Part shown: piece after piece, positions 8,046 to 17,643 of the stretch
How the letters are laid out: each line of letters begins with the position of its first letter
Numbering within the stretch: the stretch's first letter is position 1
Source of the DNA: Brasilonema sp. UFV-L1
Lineage (GTDB): Bacteria; Cyanobacteriota; Cyanobacteriia; Cyanobacteriales; Nostocaceae
Assembly (NCBI RefSeq): GCF_012912105.1
Contig: NZ_QMEA01000016.1
Location: forward strand, 1 to 64,000
DNA length: 64,000 nucleotides
Reading direction: 5' to 3'
Notes under the pieces: generated by a model
Database searches by the model: none
Seen by the model: only the letters and a program-made list of their open reading frames with translations
Told to the model about the DNA's origin: nothing
Position numbers and translations under genes: made by a program

Positions 8046-8823
8046 TGAAACTCCTCCAAAGATTAGTTTATCGAAAGACACGCACAGTTTAAAACGCTGG
8101 CAGACTAGCATTACAGATACTGCCTGTCATGAATCTTGGAGACACTATAGCTTACCTGATTTGGTATCTATCGAAAAAGTTTTGAGCAGTGGTTGCAAAG
8201 CAATCTTAAGTTCCAAACAGAAGCCTCTGCTTCAGTTTCGCCAATTTTAAAGTGTTAAAAAAGTGTTAAAATTTGGCTATGCTTCTATCTTTTACTTTCT
8301 TGATTGCGGCTCCCAATTTCAACTTTAGTCAAGATTCAGTCTAACTTTTTTCTACTTTGAATACACAGACATATGAATCGTCCTATAGACTGAAATATTT
8401 TTTCTGTACTTCAGCATATAGAATCAATCTACAGATAGATAAAATTTGTACAATTTTGGTGAATTAAGCAAGAATCGCCTAGTTTTTTTATTGTTAATTA
8501 TTATTAATAATATAATCAATTTTTAGTGTTATGTACATATAAGCCAATAGTAAGCCTAAGGGTGCCACAAGTAGCTGAAATCACATCTGCCGTGGAACTT
8601 CTAATCGTCAAGAAGACTAGAACAGCGATTCACTAATGCCAAAAACCCGGAATAATCCTCAGGAAGACTGAATTGTCGTTCGCTAAACTAGAAGAAACCG
8701 AGTTTGTTCGTCAAAATTCTAAATACTAAATCGGTATTCTAGAAAATAAGACTTAGAGTGATATTTTCTAACACCCTTTACGTAGCTATATAGAAAAAAT
8801 AGGCAATTTTAAAGCGTGTTAGT
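8046..8823. other. Intergenic region with one hairpin
   Basis: About 780 bp, A/T-rich, upstream of the minus-strand secreted-protein gene. It contains the stem-loop at 8240-8277 and no other feature that could be supported. Confidence 0.5.
8240..8277. terminator. Hairpin with internal direct repeat
   Basis: Arms GCCAATTTTAA and TTAAAATTTGGC pair with one bulge. The loop contains a direct repeat of AAGTGTTAAA. It could be a weak terminator or a binding site; there is no plus-strand gene just upstream. Confidence 0.35.
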
Positions 8824-9921
8824 TTACTCATTTGTTAACATCTCTGGCAATTCTTTACCCTCAGCATTTTTGTCCGAATCATCAGATCTAGAAGCAAGTT
8901 GCCAATTATCTAGTGCATCTTTGATGACACCTGCTATCGGTACAGCAATAAGCAACCCTAACACTCCACCAATATAAGTTCCTACTAGCAAAGAAATCAC
9001 AACCCATATAGGTCTAAGTCCTGTAAAACTTCCCAAAAGTTTTGGAGCAATAGCTTGATCAATTAATTGATCAATGACAACGGCTACAGCTAAAACCCTT
9101 ACGGCTAGCCAAAAATCATGTGAAGCTACGATGAGAGTCACTAGAACAAGACTAACAACATCACCAAAGGGAATTAAGCTCAAAATTCCTACTCCCAAAC
9201 CAAAGAGTAAAGCAAACTGGACTTGAAGAAGTAGAAACACTATGGTGAGTGAAATACCCATCAAAAAACCTAAAGTGACCTGACCAATTAAGTAATTTTG
9301 AAAATTCTGTTGAATAGACTGCCTCAACTGCTGAGCAAAACTCAAAGGGATTTTTTTAAAAAAACCATCCCAAATTTTCTCACCATCTAATAACAAATAA
9401 AAAGTGAGTACAACTGTAATTAAAGCTTCGGAAATACTATCAACAGTGTCTAGAACAAGACTAAAAAAATTATCTGTTAAAGACTCTAATTCATCCGGTA
9501 GTCGATTTATGGCTTCAATCAATACTTGATTCAAATTCACTTGAAAACCATGAGCTACAAACCAATCATTAATATGATGGAGTTGATTGTCACTCTTATC
9601 AATCCATTGAGGAAGTGTTTTCACTATTTCATTAAACTGCTGTAAAATGATAGGATATAGAATTATACCTAAAGCGAATAGAATTATTAAAGCTGTTATA
9701 AAAACTAATGCAACAGCATAATTTCTTTTCAATCCTCGTTGCTGAAGAATCGAAACAGGGTAATTAAGAATAAAAGCAAGTAAAGTTGCTAAAACAAAAG
9801 TTGTGACTAAAGGCTGAAAATATTGCAAAACTCGAAATGCTAGCCAGCTATTGAGAAAAATAAGTGGAAAGAGTAGTGTCAAAATTAACAATCGCAGTAG
9901 TTTTCTGAGTAAAATATCCAT
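8824..9921 (-). CDS. AI-2E/PerM family transporter
   Basis: A 365-residue polytopic membrane protein of the AI-2 exporter superfamily (PerM/YdiK/TqsA). It has two N-terminal transmembrane pairs (about 10-90), a soluble segment (about 100-200) and four to five C-terminal segments with family motifs FYLLLDGEKIW, SLIPFGDVV and GLRPIWVVISLLVGTYIGG. Members export small molecules or act as Na+/H+ antiporters; the substrate here is not predictable. The gene is alone on the minus strand. Confidence 0.88.
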   Translation of the reverse strand: MDILLRKLLRLLILTLLFPLIFLNSWLAFRVLQYFQPLVTTFVLATLLAFILNYPVSILQQRGLKRNYAVALVFITALIILFALGIILYPIILQQFNEIVKTLPQWIDKSDNQLHHINDWFVAHGFQVNLNQVLIEAINRLPDELESLTDNFFSLVLDTVDSISEALITVVLTFYLLLDGEKIWDGFFKKIPLSFAQQLRQSIQQNFQNYLIGQVTLGFLMGISLTIVFLLLQVQFALLFGLGVGILSLIPFGDVVSLVLVTLIVASHDFWLAVRVLAVAVVIDQLIDQAIAPKLLGSFTGLRPIWVVISLLVGTYIGGVLGLLIAVPIAGVIKDALDNWQLASRSDDSDKNAEGKELPEMLTNE

Positions 9922-10366
9922 GTTAAATAGTTCTATAGTGAAAAATTATAGTTTAGGCAACGTCCATTTATAATGTTAAATCCAGTGGCAGAAACCCGGT
10001 TTCCTGGAGAAACCGGGTTTCTGTCAAGCGTGCTTATCACCAACCGTATTCAATCAACTGCTCTCTAAAACTCAGACATTGTTCAACAATCTAGATTTTA
10101 GTTGACGTTTCAACGGGAGCGGTTATTCCTCAACGTCCAGACACCGTTAATCCATTCGTTTATACCTTATTTTTTTGTTTTGTTCGACTAGTGATATTTA
10201 GTTTTTGTTTACTAGCCAATTTTTTCTTAGGAACTCTAAGACGGAAAGTGAGGCTATTATTGACCCAACAAACTTAAATATTTTGTCTCATTGTGTTTAA
10301 GGTTGTCCACCAATAGTTTCACTAGCCAAAAACTCTGATTCAAGAGATTACAAAACTATAGATTGA
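9922..10366. other. Intergenic region with palindromic repeat
   Basis: 445 bp between the transporter and penicillin-binding protein genes, both on the minus strand. It contains the palindromic repeat at 9989-10023. No small gene or clear promoter was identified. Confidence 0.5.
9989..10023. repeat. Palindromic dispersed repeat (AAACCCGGTTT hairpin)
   Basis: A perfect 15-bp stem, CAGAAACCCGGTTTC pairing with GAAACCGGGTTTCTG, with a 5-nt loop CTGGA. This type of palindrome is a known dispersed element in cyanobacterial genomes. It may also act as a terminator for the minus-strand penicillin-binding protein transcript. Confidence 0.75.
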
Positions 10367-12907
10367 TTAACCATCAGAACCTGGTTCGGAGGATGGCGTC
10401 GTCGGTCTAAGTCTTTCTCGCCATGAACGTGTTGGAGAAGAAGTAGAAGAATTAGGAGTAGAAGATCTAGTAGAGGAGGGAGAGTTGTTTGCAGGGGATC
10501 TATACTGTCTACGACGCCTTATTGGAGTTGAAGAATTAGAGTCTACTGTTCTAGAGCGTCGCCGTGAACGATACGATTGTTGTGAGGATGAGGATGACTC
10601 ATTATTAGAACTTGATTCTTCATTACGATAACGACGACTGTAGCGTCTTCTTGGTCTTGAGGTTTCCTGTTGCTGTTGTTGTTGCTCCTCCTGATAATAA
10701 CGTCTTCTGGATCTGCGTCTTCTAGATGAACGCTCTTCACCACTATCATCAGAATTTACTTGTTGAGTTCTTTGTTGACTTCGCCGTCTATATGACCTGG
10801 TTGTATTTTCTTCATCGGATTGTCTTTCATTGGAGGTAATAGAGCGATTGATAATTCGCCTAGCTTTGATGGGTACTGCTTTAATCGTACTTTTTCGACC
10901 ATCTAACTTGGGTCTTTCAGGAAACTTTTCAACAGGTATTTCCTTAACCACTTTTTCCATAAATTCATGCCAAGTGTTAGCAGCACTACTGCTGCTACCG
11001 TCGGTAGGTTTATTGTCATCATTACCCAACCAAACTCCTGTTACTATTTGGGGAATGTAGCCAATGAACCATAAATCGCGTGCTTCATCAGTGGTGCCCG
11101 TCTTACCAGCAACAGGTCTATCTAGTTGAGCCGCACGACCAGTTCCATTTTCCACGACATTGCGGAGCATCCAAGTCATGATAGCAGCAGTTTCAGGGTC
11201 AAGTGCCTGCTTTTTCTCGAAGTCAGCAGACCAAATGACCTTACCTTGACGGTCAAGGATGCGCGTAATACCATGAGGTTCTATGTGTAAGCCTTGTGTG
11301 GCGAAGGAACCATAAGCACTGGTCAACTCCAGCAAATTCACTTCTGAGGAACCAAGCGCTAAGGAATACATCGGTTTCAACTCAGATTTAATCCCCATCC
11401 TTTGGGCAAGTTGAATAATTGGGTCAAAACCGACTTTCAGCAACACCCTCACCGCAACAATATTGACTGATTTAGTGAGGGCGTCTCTCATCGTCAGCCA
11501 GCCTCGATAACCCTCATCAAAATTTTTCGGCTCATAACCATCTATCATTAGAGGTGAATCAAGGTAGCTATTGTTAGGGCTGATCCCACTTGCTATAGCA
11601 GCAGCATAAACAAATCCTTTGAATGTTGAACCAGGCTGACGCTGTGCTTGAGTCACGCGATTAAATTGGTTCTTGCCAAAGTCTTTTCCACCAACCATTG
11701 CCTTAATTTCACCGTCGCGGGGATCAATCGCAACCAAAGCTGCTTGCTTGAAGTTTTCCCAGCGCCCTTCATTTCGCAGCGTTTTTTTCACAGCCGCTTC
11801 CGCCGCTTTCTGCCAATTTAAATTCAAGCTTGTTTCTACTGTGAAACCGCCTGCTTGCAGTGCTTTGGGAGAAACATACTTCGGCAATTCTTTCTGAATG
11901 TAACTAATAAAATAAGGAGCCTCTTCTTGCCATCGCTTGGGCGAACTGGGTTTAATTTCAATTGGTTCTGCAGTTGCTGCTTCTTTTTCGGCTGCTGTAA
12001 TAAATTTATCTTCCAGCATTCGCCGCAGTACCAAATCTCGCCGTTGCTTTGCCTCTAGTTCATTAACTTGTGGTGAAAAGCGATTTGGGGCGGGAGGTAA
12101 TGCTGCAATCACAGCCATTTGACTCAAGGTTAGTTCATCTACGGTTTTGCTAAAGTAAACCCAGGCTGCATCTGCAATACCATAAGCACCAGAACCCAAG
12201 TAAACCAAATTCAAGTAACGTTCTAGAATTTCGTCTTTGGACAATTGCTCTTCCATTTTCTGTGCTAAGCGAGCTTCTTTGAGCTTGCGCCAGACAGTTT
12301 TCTCTTGTTTGAGAAAGAGAATTCTTGCAAGCTGCTGTGTGATGGTACTACCACCTTCTACCACATCTTGCGATCGCACATTATTTAAAACTGCTCTAAC
12401 AATTCCTTGAGCATCAACTCCCTTGTGTTTGTTGAATCTTCTGTCTTCTGAAGCAATAAAAGCTTTTTTAAGTTTATCTGGTATTTCCTCTATCTTTAAC
12501 TGTTCTCTTGTTGCTTCGCCTTGCTGTTGGATGATGCTACCGTCAGCAGCTTTTATAGTCAGTGTCCGCTCTCGAACGATTGCATTGAGTTCAGCTTTAT
12601 CTGGTAAAGTTTGGTCTAATGCTCGAATGCCATAGGCGATCGCAATCATTCCACTACTTATACCCAACCCCGCCCAAAACCAGTACCGACGATAAAGCGG
12701 TTTATGGCTACCGGGAAGCTTGGAAAGTATTTGATTTGCTAATTGGTTTAGTTTTGCTAATGTTGATTTTTTCTTCTCATTTATATATTCCTCGTCCTCT
12801 TCGTTTTGATTCTCACTTTGATGACCAGGCGGCGGTCCTGGCTGCTCCTTCTCAGCGTCATCAGACTTTTCTGACCCTTCCTTGAACCAGGAGGTAAACT
12901 TAACCAC
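10367..12907 (-). CDS. Class A penicillin-binding protein with Arg/Ser/Gln tail
   Basis: An 846-residue bifunctional peptidoglycan synthase. A cytoplasmic, charged N-terminus is followed by one transmembrane helix (about 72-92). The GT51 transglycosylase has EDRRFNKHKGVD (about 154) and GGSTITQQLA; the transpeptidase has the SxxK nucleophile in PGSTFKG (about 427), SVN, and KTGTTDEARD (about 600). From about residue 690 to the end there is a long low-complexity tail rich in Arg, Ser, Gln and Glu, absent from ordinary PBP1A. The start is taken as GTG at 12907, preceded by GAGGA; the alternative TTG at 12940 has no such site. It polymerises and crosslinks cell wall in the periplasm. Confidence 0.9.
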   Translation of the reverse strand: MVKFTSWFKEGSEKSDDAEKEQPGPPPGHQSENQNEEDEEYINEKKKSTLAKLNQLANQILSKLPGSHKPLYRRYWFWAGLGISSGMIAIAYGIRALDQTLPDKAELNAIVRERTLTIKAADGSIIQQQGEATREQLKIEEIPDKLKKAFIASEDRRFNKHKGVDAQGIVRAVLNNVRSQDVVEGGSTITQQLARILFLKQEKTVWRKLKEARLAQKMEEQLSKDEILERYLNLVYLGSGAYGIADAAWVYFSKTVDELTLSQMAVIAALPPAPNRFSPQVNELEAKQRRDLVLRRMLEDKFITAAEKEAATAEPIEIKPSSPKRWQEEAPYFISYIQKELPKYVSPKALQAGGFTVETSLNLNWQKAAEAAVKKTLRNEGRWENFKQAALVAIDPRDGEIKAMVGGKDFGKNQFNRVTQAQRQPGSTFKGFVYAAAIASGISPNNSYLDSPLMIDGYEPKNFDEGYRGWLTMRDALTKSVNIVAVRVLLKVGFDPIIQLAQRMGIKSELKPMYSLALGSSEVNLLELTSAYGSFATQGLHIEPHGITRILDRQGKVIWSADFEKKQALDPETAAIMTWMLRNVVENGTGRAAQLDRPVAGKTGTTDEARDLWFIGYIPQIVTGVWLGNDDNKPTDGSSSSAANTWHEFMEKVVKEIPVEKFPERPKLDGRKSTIKAVPIKARRIINRSITSNERQSDEENTTRSYRRRSQQRTQQVNSDDSGEERSSRRRRSRRRYYQEEQQQQQQETSRPRRRYSRRYRNEESSSNNESSSSSQQSYRSRRRSRTVDSNSSTPIRRRRQYRSPANNSPSSTRSSTPNSSTSSPTRSWRERLRPTTPSSEPGSDG

Positions 12908-13139
12908 GTCAATTCCTCGCTTCAAGCAGTTGCAATCCAACCACCATAAAAAGTTTTTAGATTATTGCACCACATTCGTGATAGTATACCACTCCACGAA
13001 TTCTTGAATATACTGTTTTTGGCAAAATTTTTATGACTATTTTGCGTATTTTTTTATACAAATTTTATCTTTAATGACTGCATGAAGCAAGAGTACAGTG
13101 GGAAAAAGTCTCAAACACAAAGGTCAAATACGTTATTGA

Positions 13140-13628
13140 ATGAAGGTAAATAGTGCAATTGCCCTTGGCAGTAATCTTGGTGATTCTCGCTCCATTTTAG
13201 AAGCAGCAACAGAAACTTTAGCCCAAACACCTGGGATTGTCTTAAAAGCCAAATCCAGTTTGTACAAAACTAAAGCTGTAGGACCGCCACAACCAGATTA
13301 TATAAACGCAGCTGCAATATTACAAGTAGAAATGATGCCGCAGTTGCTATTAAAAACTTTATTACAAATAGAAAATAAATTTGGACGTGTACGGCAAGAA
13401 CGTTGGGGAGCACGCACCCTAGATTTAGATCTGTTGTTATATGGTGATTTCATTGTGAACGCACCAAACCTACAGATTCCACATCCCAGAATGCGGGAGC
13501 GAGCGTTTGTGTTAGTACCACTGGCAGAAATTGCTCCGGATTGGGTAGAGCCAATTTCTGATTGCGCGATTAAAGAGCTGGTTAAACAGGTAGACTGTAG
13601 TGGAGTACACTTGTTGGTGGGCAACTAA
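13140..13628 (+). CDS. HPPK, dihydropteridine pyrophosphokinase
   Basis: A 162-residue FolK. It transfers pyrophosphate from ATP to 6-hydroxymethyl-7,8-dihydropterin in folate synthesis. Seen here: the N-terminal ALGSNLGD, the pterin-binding ERWGARTLDLDLLLYGD segment (about 86-101), whose Asp pair binds Mg2+, and the PHPRMRERAFVLVPLAEI signature (about 117-135). Length matches the family. The ribosome-binding site is weak. A NUDIX hydrolase gene follows 95 bp downstream on the same strand. Confidence 0.95.
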   Translation: MKVNSAIALGSNLGDSRSILEAATETLAQTPGIVLKAKSSLYKTKAVGPPQPDYINAAAILQVEMMPQLLLKTLLQIENKFGRVRQERWGARTLDLDLLLYGDFIVNAPNLQIPHPRMRERAFVLVPLAEIAPDWVEPISDCAIKELVKQVDCSGVHLLVGN

Positions 13629-13723
13629 TATTACCAATATTACCAACCACAAACGCAGACAGCATTTATTATAACATCTTCCGAAAGTATGATTCTGTGT
13701 GTTTTTTAACTCATGACTAAACT

Positions 13724-14284
13724 ATGCCATTAGGTAGAGAATTACCCCAGTTGCTGAAACAGCGCTTGTACTACAAAGGGCGCAAATTTGATTTTGAGGT
13801 CAATCGCTTACGTTTGCCTAATACATCAGAAGGAGAATGGGAATGCATTCGTCATCCAGGTGGCGCTTTGGCTGTACCCGTCACCCCAGAAGGTAAACTG
13901 ATACTCCTGCGCCAGTATCGTTTCGCGGTTCAGGGAAGGGTGTTTGAGTTTCCTGCTGGAACATTGGAACCAAATGAAGATCCTTTTGAGACAATTCAGC
14001 GTGAAATAGAGGAAGAAACTGGCTACCGTGCTCAAAAGTGGCAAAAACTAGGAGAGTTTTTCCTTGCACCAGGCTACTCTGATGAAATCATTTATGCTTA
14101 TTTAGCACAAGATTTAGAAAAGCTGGAGAGAGCACCTGTACAAGATGAAGACGAAGACTTGGAAACAGTGTTTTTCACACCAGAAGAACTAGAGAAATCT
14201 ATTCTCGAAGGTGAGCTTGTAGATGCCAAATCAATTTCCAGCTTTTTCCTAGCTCGTCCGTTCTTGAATCAGTTGCATTCATAA
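13724..14284 (+). CDS. NUDIX hydrolase, ADP-ribose pyrophosphatase-like
   Basis: A 186-residue NUDIX protein with a complete NUDIX box, from GTLEPNEDPFETIQRE through EEETGY (about 85-107), matching the Gx5Ex7REUxEExGU consensus. The upstream FEFPAGTLE and downstream APGYSDEIIYAYLA fit the ADP-ribose pyrophosphatase subgroup, which hydrolyses ADP-ribose or similar nucleoside diphosphate compounds. It may be co-transcribed with folK; NUDIX enzymes can also take part in pterin metabolism, but that is only suggested by position. Confidence 0.88.
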   Translation: MPLGRELPQLLKQRLYYKGRKFDFEVNRLRLPNTSEGEWECIRHPGGALAVPVTPEGKLILLRQYRFAVQGRVFEFPAGTLEPNEDPFETIQREIEEETGYRAQKWQKLGEFFLAPGYSDEIIYAYLAQDLEKLERAPVQDEDEDLETVFFTPEELEKSILEGELVDAKSISSFFLARPFLNQLHS

Positions 14285-14883
14285 ATTGACACACCTACAG
14301 CGGTTTTCAATTTAAGTCTACTTAAATACTGAAAAATCAAATATTTATGCTGAAGCTTTCTCAAAAGATTTATCAAACAAAACAGTGCCCAGTTACGAGC
14401 TGTTTGTAAAAACTTGGGAAAGCCTCAAAACTCAAAATGAAATGAATCCAAAACCCGTGAAAAGTCAGATTAACTTAACATTCAAATCCTTACAATTCAT
14501 TTATTTCTGGTTCCTTATCTGAGGAGCGGAATGTATAACTTGAGGCAAAGCCTCCTTCAGGCATTCTTATGCAGAGCAGCCGTAACGAGAGAAGAATCGC
14601 GTATGTTCAGATTCCCGATGAATCTAAGAAGTCGGGAATTTTATTATTAACGAATGAGAGCAAAAATACTATGAAGGTTATAAATAAATTACATTAAGTT
14701 TATCTTTCTCTTAATTTTTATTAAAAAATACTATACAAAGACTTGATTTTATAATCCCAAAGATAGATACAAACATTACCCCAAGCGATTGATGACAATT
14801 ATCCTACAAAATTTATATAAACAAAATTAAAGGTGCTAACAAAAACTTGGAAAAACTAATTATACTCTTGAGGTTAAAAAGGC
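14285..14883. other. Intergenic region with possible small RNA
   Basis: About 600 bp between the NUDIX gene and the YflT-repeat gene. It contains the candidate small RNA and terminator at 14515-14648. The remaining A/T-rich DNA up to 14883 presumably holds the promoter of the stress-protein gene. Confidence 0.5.
14515..14648 (+). ncRNA. Candidate small RNA ending in a terminator
   Basis: A G/C-richer island in A/T-rich DNA. It contains GAGGC-AAA-GCCTC (14542-14554) and ends with ATTCCCGA...TCGGGAAT (14611-14618 with 14632-14639) followed by TTTATTATT, which looks like a rho-independent terminator. There is no open frame with a ribosome-binding site. It could instead be the 5' leader of the following gene. 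The RNA class is not recognised. Confidence 0.3.
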
Positions 14884-17520
14884 ATGGTTATAGGTGTACG
14901 TAAGCGTGCTGTAGGCGTATTTTCTAATCGTGGAAATGCAGAAAAAGCACTATATGAATTGAGAGAATCGGGCTTCCCGATAGACAGAGTATCTGTGATT
15001 AAGAGAGATGCAGACCACAACGATGATATCGCAGGTGCGGAAGTACGAGAAAATGTTGGTAATAAATCTGATGAGGGTGCTGCAGTTGGGGCACTGTCTG
15101 GTGGTGTTTTGGGCGGGTTAACTGGCTTATTAGTTGGTCTTGGCACTTTAGCAATTCCAGGAATTGGTCCGATTATGCTGGCTGGGGCTACAGCAACTGC
15201 ACTGGCTACAACTGTTGCTGGGGCTGGTATTGGTGCTGCTGCAGGTAGTTTACTTGGCGCATTGATTGGTTTAGGAATTCCTGAAGAAAGAGCTAGAGTT
15301 TACAATGAACGGGTAGAGCGCGGAGACTACCTAGTCATTATAGATGGTACAGATGCAGAAATTGCTAGAGCAGAAGCAATTTTAAGACGACAAGGAATTG
15401 AAGAGTTTGACGTTTATGACCAACCTGGAGTGACAACTGGAACAGGTAACTATGTGCCCGCTGCTGCTGCTGCTACTGGGATTCTAAATAGAGGTAATCG
15501 TCCAACCAAACACGCCGTTGGTTACTTTTCTCATCTCAATGATGCTGAAGCTGCGATTCACGATTTGCGAACAGCAGGTTTTCCCTTAAGCCAAATTTCC
15601 TTGTTTCACAGAAACTTAACTCGAAGAGAACCTTTTGCAGGGGTTGACTTAAGAGATCGTATTGATAATACAAGATTTAGATTTCCAGATGCTCGCACTC
15701 GCTTCTACAATGAGCGCATCAATCATGGAGATTACGTCGTGATTGTTGATGGTACAGACGATGAGATTGATCGCGCTGCTGCAATTCTAGGTCGCCATAA
15801 AATTCAAAACTGGGAAATTCACGATCCATCTGTTATTGGTCCAACCAAACATGCCGTTGGTTACTTCTCTCATCTGAATGATGCTGAGGCTGCGATTCAC
15901 GATTTGCGAACAGCAGGTTTTCCCTTAAGCCAAATTTCCTTGTTTCACAGAAACTTAACTCGAAGAGAACCTTTTGCAGGGGTTGACTTAAGAGATCGTA
16001 TTGATAATACAAGATTTAGATTTCCAGATGCTCGCACTCGCTTCTACAATGAGCGCATCAATCATGGAGATTACGTCGTGATTGTTGATGGTACAGACGA
16101 TGAGATTGATCGCGCTGCTGCAATTCTCGGTCGGCATAAAATTCAAAACTGGGAGATTCACGATCCATCTGTCGTCAGTTCTACGCAGCCTATCGGAGTA
16201 GGTACAACACCTTTACAAAAAACAAAACGAGCAATTGGTGTCTTTCCTCACCGTCGAGACGCAGAAGCAGCACTGAGTGAACTGCGAGATGCAGGTATTC
16301 CCTTGAGTCAAGTGTCACTAATAGCCAAAGACACAAACGGTACCAGCAACATCGCTGGTGTGAAGACAAATCTGGGAACAGGTAACAAAGCAGATGAAGG
16401 TGCAAAAGCTGGGGCAGCAACAGGCGGTGCATTAGGCGGTTTGGGAGGCTTGTTAGTAGGTCTTGGTACTTTGGCGATTCCTGGTGTCGGTCCGATTCTT
16501 GCAGGCGGTGCAGTTGCAACTGCTTTGGCGACAGCAGCAGCAGGCGGTGCAATTGGTGCAGCGGCTGGTGGTTTAGCTGGCGGACTTGTTGGCTTGGGAA
16601 TACCAGAAAACCGTGCGCGAGTTTATAGCGATCGCATCAATAAAGGCGATTACTTAGTGATCGTTGACGGTACCGAAGATCAAATCCGCCGTGCTGAACC
16701 AATTTTGAAACGTCGAGGAATTCAAGAATTTGATATCTTTGATGCTGCTGACACACACGGTGTTGATCACCAAGGTTATGACCGAGGTGTTCGTCCAGCA
16801 GTAGGTACAGCACCATTGCAAAAAACAAAACGAGCAATTGGTGTCTTTCCTCACCGTCGAGATGTACAAGCAGCACTAACCGAACTGCGAGATGCAGGTA
16901 TTCCCTTGAGTCAAGTGTCACTCATTGCTAAAGACACAGATGGTAACACCAACATCGCTGGTGTGAACACAAATCTGGGAACAGGTAACAAAGCAGACGA
17001 AGGTGCAAAAGCTGGGGCAGCAACAGGCGGTGCATTAGGCGGTTTGGGAGGCTTGTTAGTAGGTCTTGGTACTTTGGCGATTCCTGGTGTCGGTCCGATT
17101 CTTGCAGGCGGTGCAGTTGCAACTGCTTTGGCGACAGCAGCAGCAGGCGGTGCAATTGGTGCAGCGGCTGGTGGTTTAGCTGGCGGACTTGTTGGCTTGG
17201 GAATACCAGAAAACCGTGCGCGAGTTTATAGCGATCGCATCAATAAAGGCGATTACTTAGTGATCGTTGACGGTACCGAAGATCAAATCCGCCGTGCTGA
17301 ACCAATTTTGAAACGTCGAGGAATTCAAGAATTTGATATCTTTGATGCTGCTGACACACACGGTGTTGATCACCAAGGTTATGACCGAGGTGTTCGTCAC
17401 GAAACACCAGGAGTGAACACAACTCTCAATGAAAGACCAGTTGTAAATACTAGTCCCACAGGTTACGACCAAGATAATCCTGCTGTAATCATCATTGACC
17501 ATCGCAATGAAACCGTTTAG
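14884..17520 (+). CDS. Five-unit YflT/glycine-zipper stress protein
   Basis: An 878-residue protein built from five units of a YflT/general-stress-like domain (VGVF...DAEKALYELRESGFP...VSVI...GDYLVIIDGT). Units 1, 4 and 5 carry a Gly/Ala-rich hydrophobic hairpin inserted in the middle (glycine zipper, as in GLGTLAIPGIGPI); units 2 and 3 lack it. Units 2 and 3 are 339 bp apart with 239 bp identical (15550-15788); units 4 and 5 are 603 bp apart with 400 bp identical (16396-16795). The zipper segments probably insert in or bind membranes. Family function is unknown but stress-linked. The start ATG at 14884 follows GAGGTTAAAAAGGC. Confidence 0.85.
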   Translation: MVIGVRKRAVGVFSNRGNAEKALYELRESGFPIDRVSVIKRDADHNDDIAGAEVRENVGNKSDEGAAVGALSGGVLGGLTGLLVGLGTLAIPGIGPIMLAGATATALATTVAGAGIGAAAGSLLGALIGLGIPEERARVYNERVERGDYLVIIDGTDAEIARAEAILRRQGIEEFDVYDQPGVTTGTGNYVPAAAAATGILNRGNRPTKHAVGYFSHLNDAEAAIHDLRTAGFPLSQISLFHRNLTRREPFAGVDLRDRIDNTRFRFPDARTRFYNERINHGDYVVIVDGTDDEIDRAAAILGRHKIQNWEIHDPSVIGPTKHAVGYFSHLNDAEAAIHDLRTAGFPLSQISLFHRNLTRREPFAGVDLRDRIDNTRFRFPDARTRFYNERINHGDYVVIVDGTDDEIDRAAAILGRHKIQNWEIHDPSVVSSTQPIGVGTTPLQKTKRAIGVFPHRRDAEAALSELRDAGIPLSQVSLIAKDTNGTSNIAGVKTNLGTGNKADEGAKAGAATGGALGGLGGLLVGLGTLAIPGVGPILAGGAVATALATAAAGGAIGAAAGGLAGGLVGLGIPENRARVYSDRINKGDYLVIVDGTEDQIRRAEPILKRRGIQEFDIFDAADTHGVDHQGYDRGVRPAVGTAPLQKTKRAIGVFPHRRDVQAALTELRDAGIPLSQVSLIAKDTDGNTNIAGVNTNLGTGNKADEGAKAGAATGGALGGLGGLLVGLGTLAIPGVGPILAGGAVATALATAAAGGAIGAAAGGLAGGLVGLGIPENRARVYSDRINKGDYLVIVDGTEDQIRRAEPILKRRGIQEFDIFDAADTHGVDHQGYDRGVRHETPGVNTTLNERPVVNTSPTGYDQDNPAVIIIDHRNETV
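15502..16179 (+). repeat. Tandem 339-bp coding repeat (units 2 and 3)
   Basis: Two in-phase copies of 113 codons inside the stress-protein gene. The first 48 bp differ at several positions, but 15550-15788 is identical to 15889-16127. The near identity of silent sites means recent duplication or ongoing conversion. Confidence 0.9.
16201..17398 (+). repeat. Tandem 603-bp coding repeat (units 4 and 5)
   Basis: Two in-phase copies of 201 codons, both with the glycine zipper. The last 400 bp (16396-16795 and 16999-17398) are identical, while the first 195 bp carry scattered differences. Confidence 0.92.
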
Positions 17521-17597
17521 TAGTTGGTAGTTTATGATTATTTGTTGGTTGTTAATAGTTTTTAAAAACAACAACCGACAAATCATAAACAGCTACT
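17519..17597 (+). terminator. Long imperfect hairpin after the stress-protein gene
   Basis: GTTTATGATT...TTGTTGGTTGTT (17530-17552) pairs with AACAACCGACAAATCATAAAC (17570-17590), with an outer AGTAG/CTACT pair. It begins directly at the stop codon and probably ends that transcript, although the loop rather than the 3' flank carries the T-run. Confidence 0.6.
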
Positions 17598-17643
17598 AAT
17601 ACTTATTAACTAATGATATAACTAAGAACAAAGGACTGAACCA

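Noticed and set aside
15841-16179. Assembly duplication as the cause of the tandem coding repeats
   Set aside because: The copies differ at scattered positions at their edges and keep frame, which suits real duplication; long reads would settle it.
16190-17586. Minus-strand open frames opposite the stress-repeat gene
   Set aside because: They recur with the coding repeats, are Leu/His-rich mirror products of Gly/Ala codons, and have no ribosome-binding sites.
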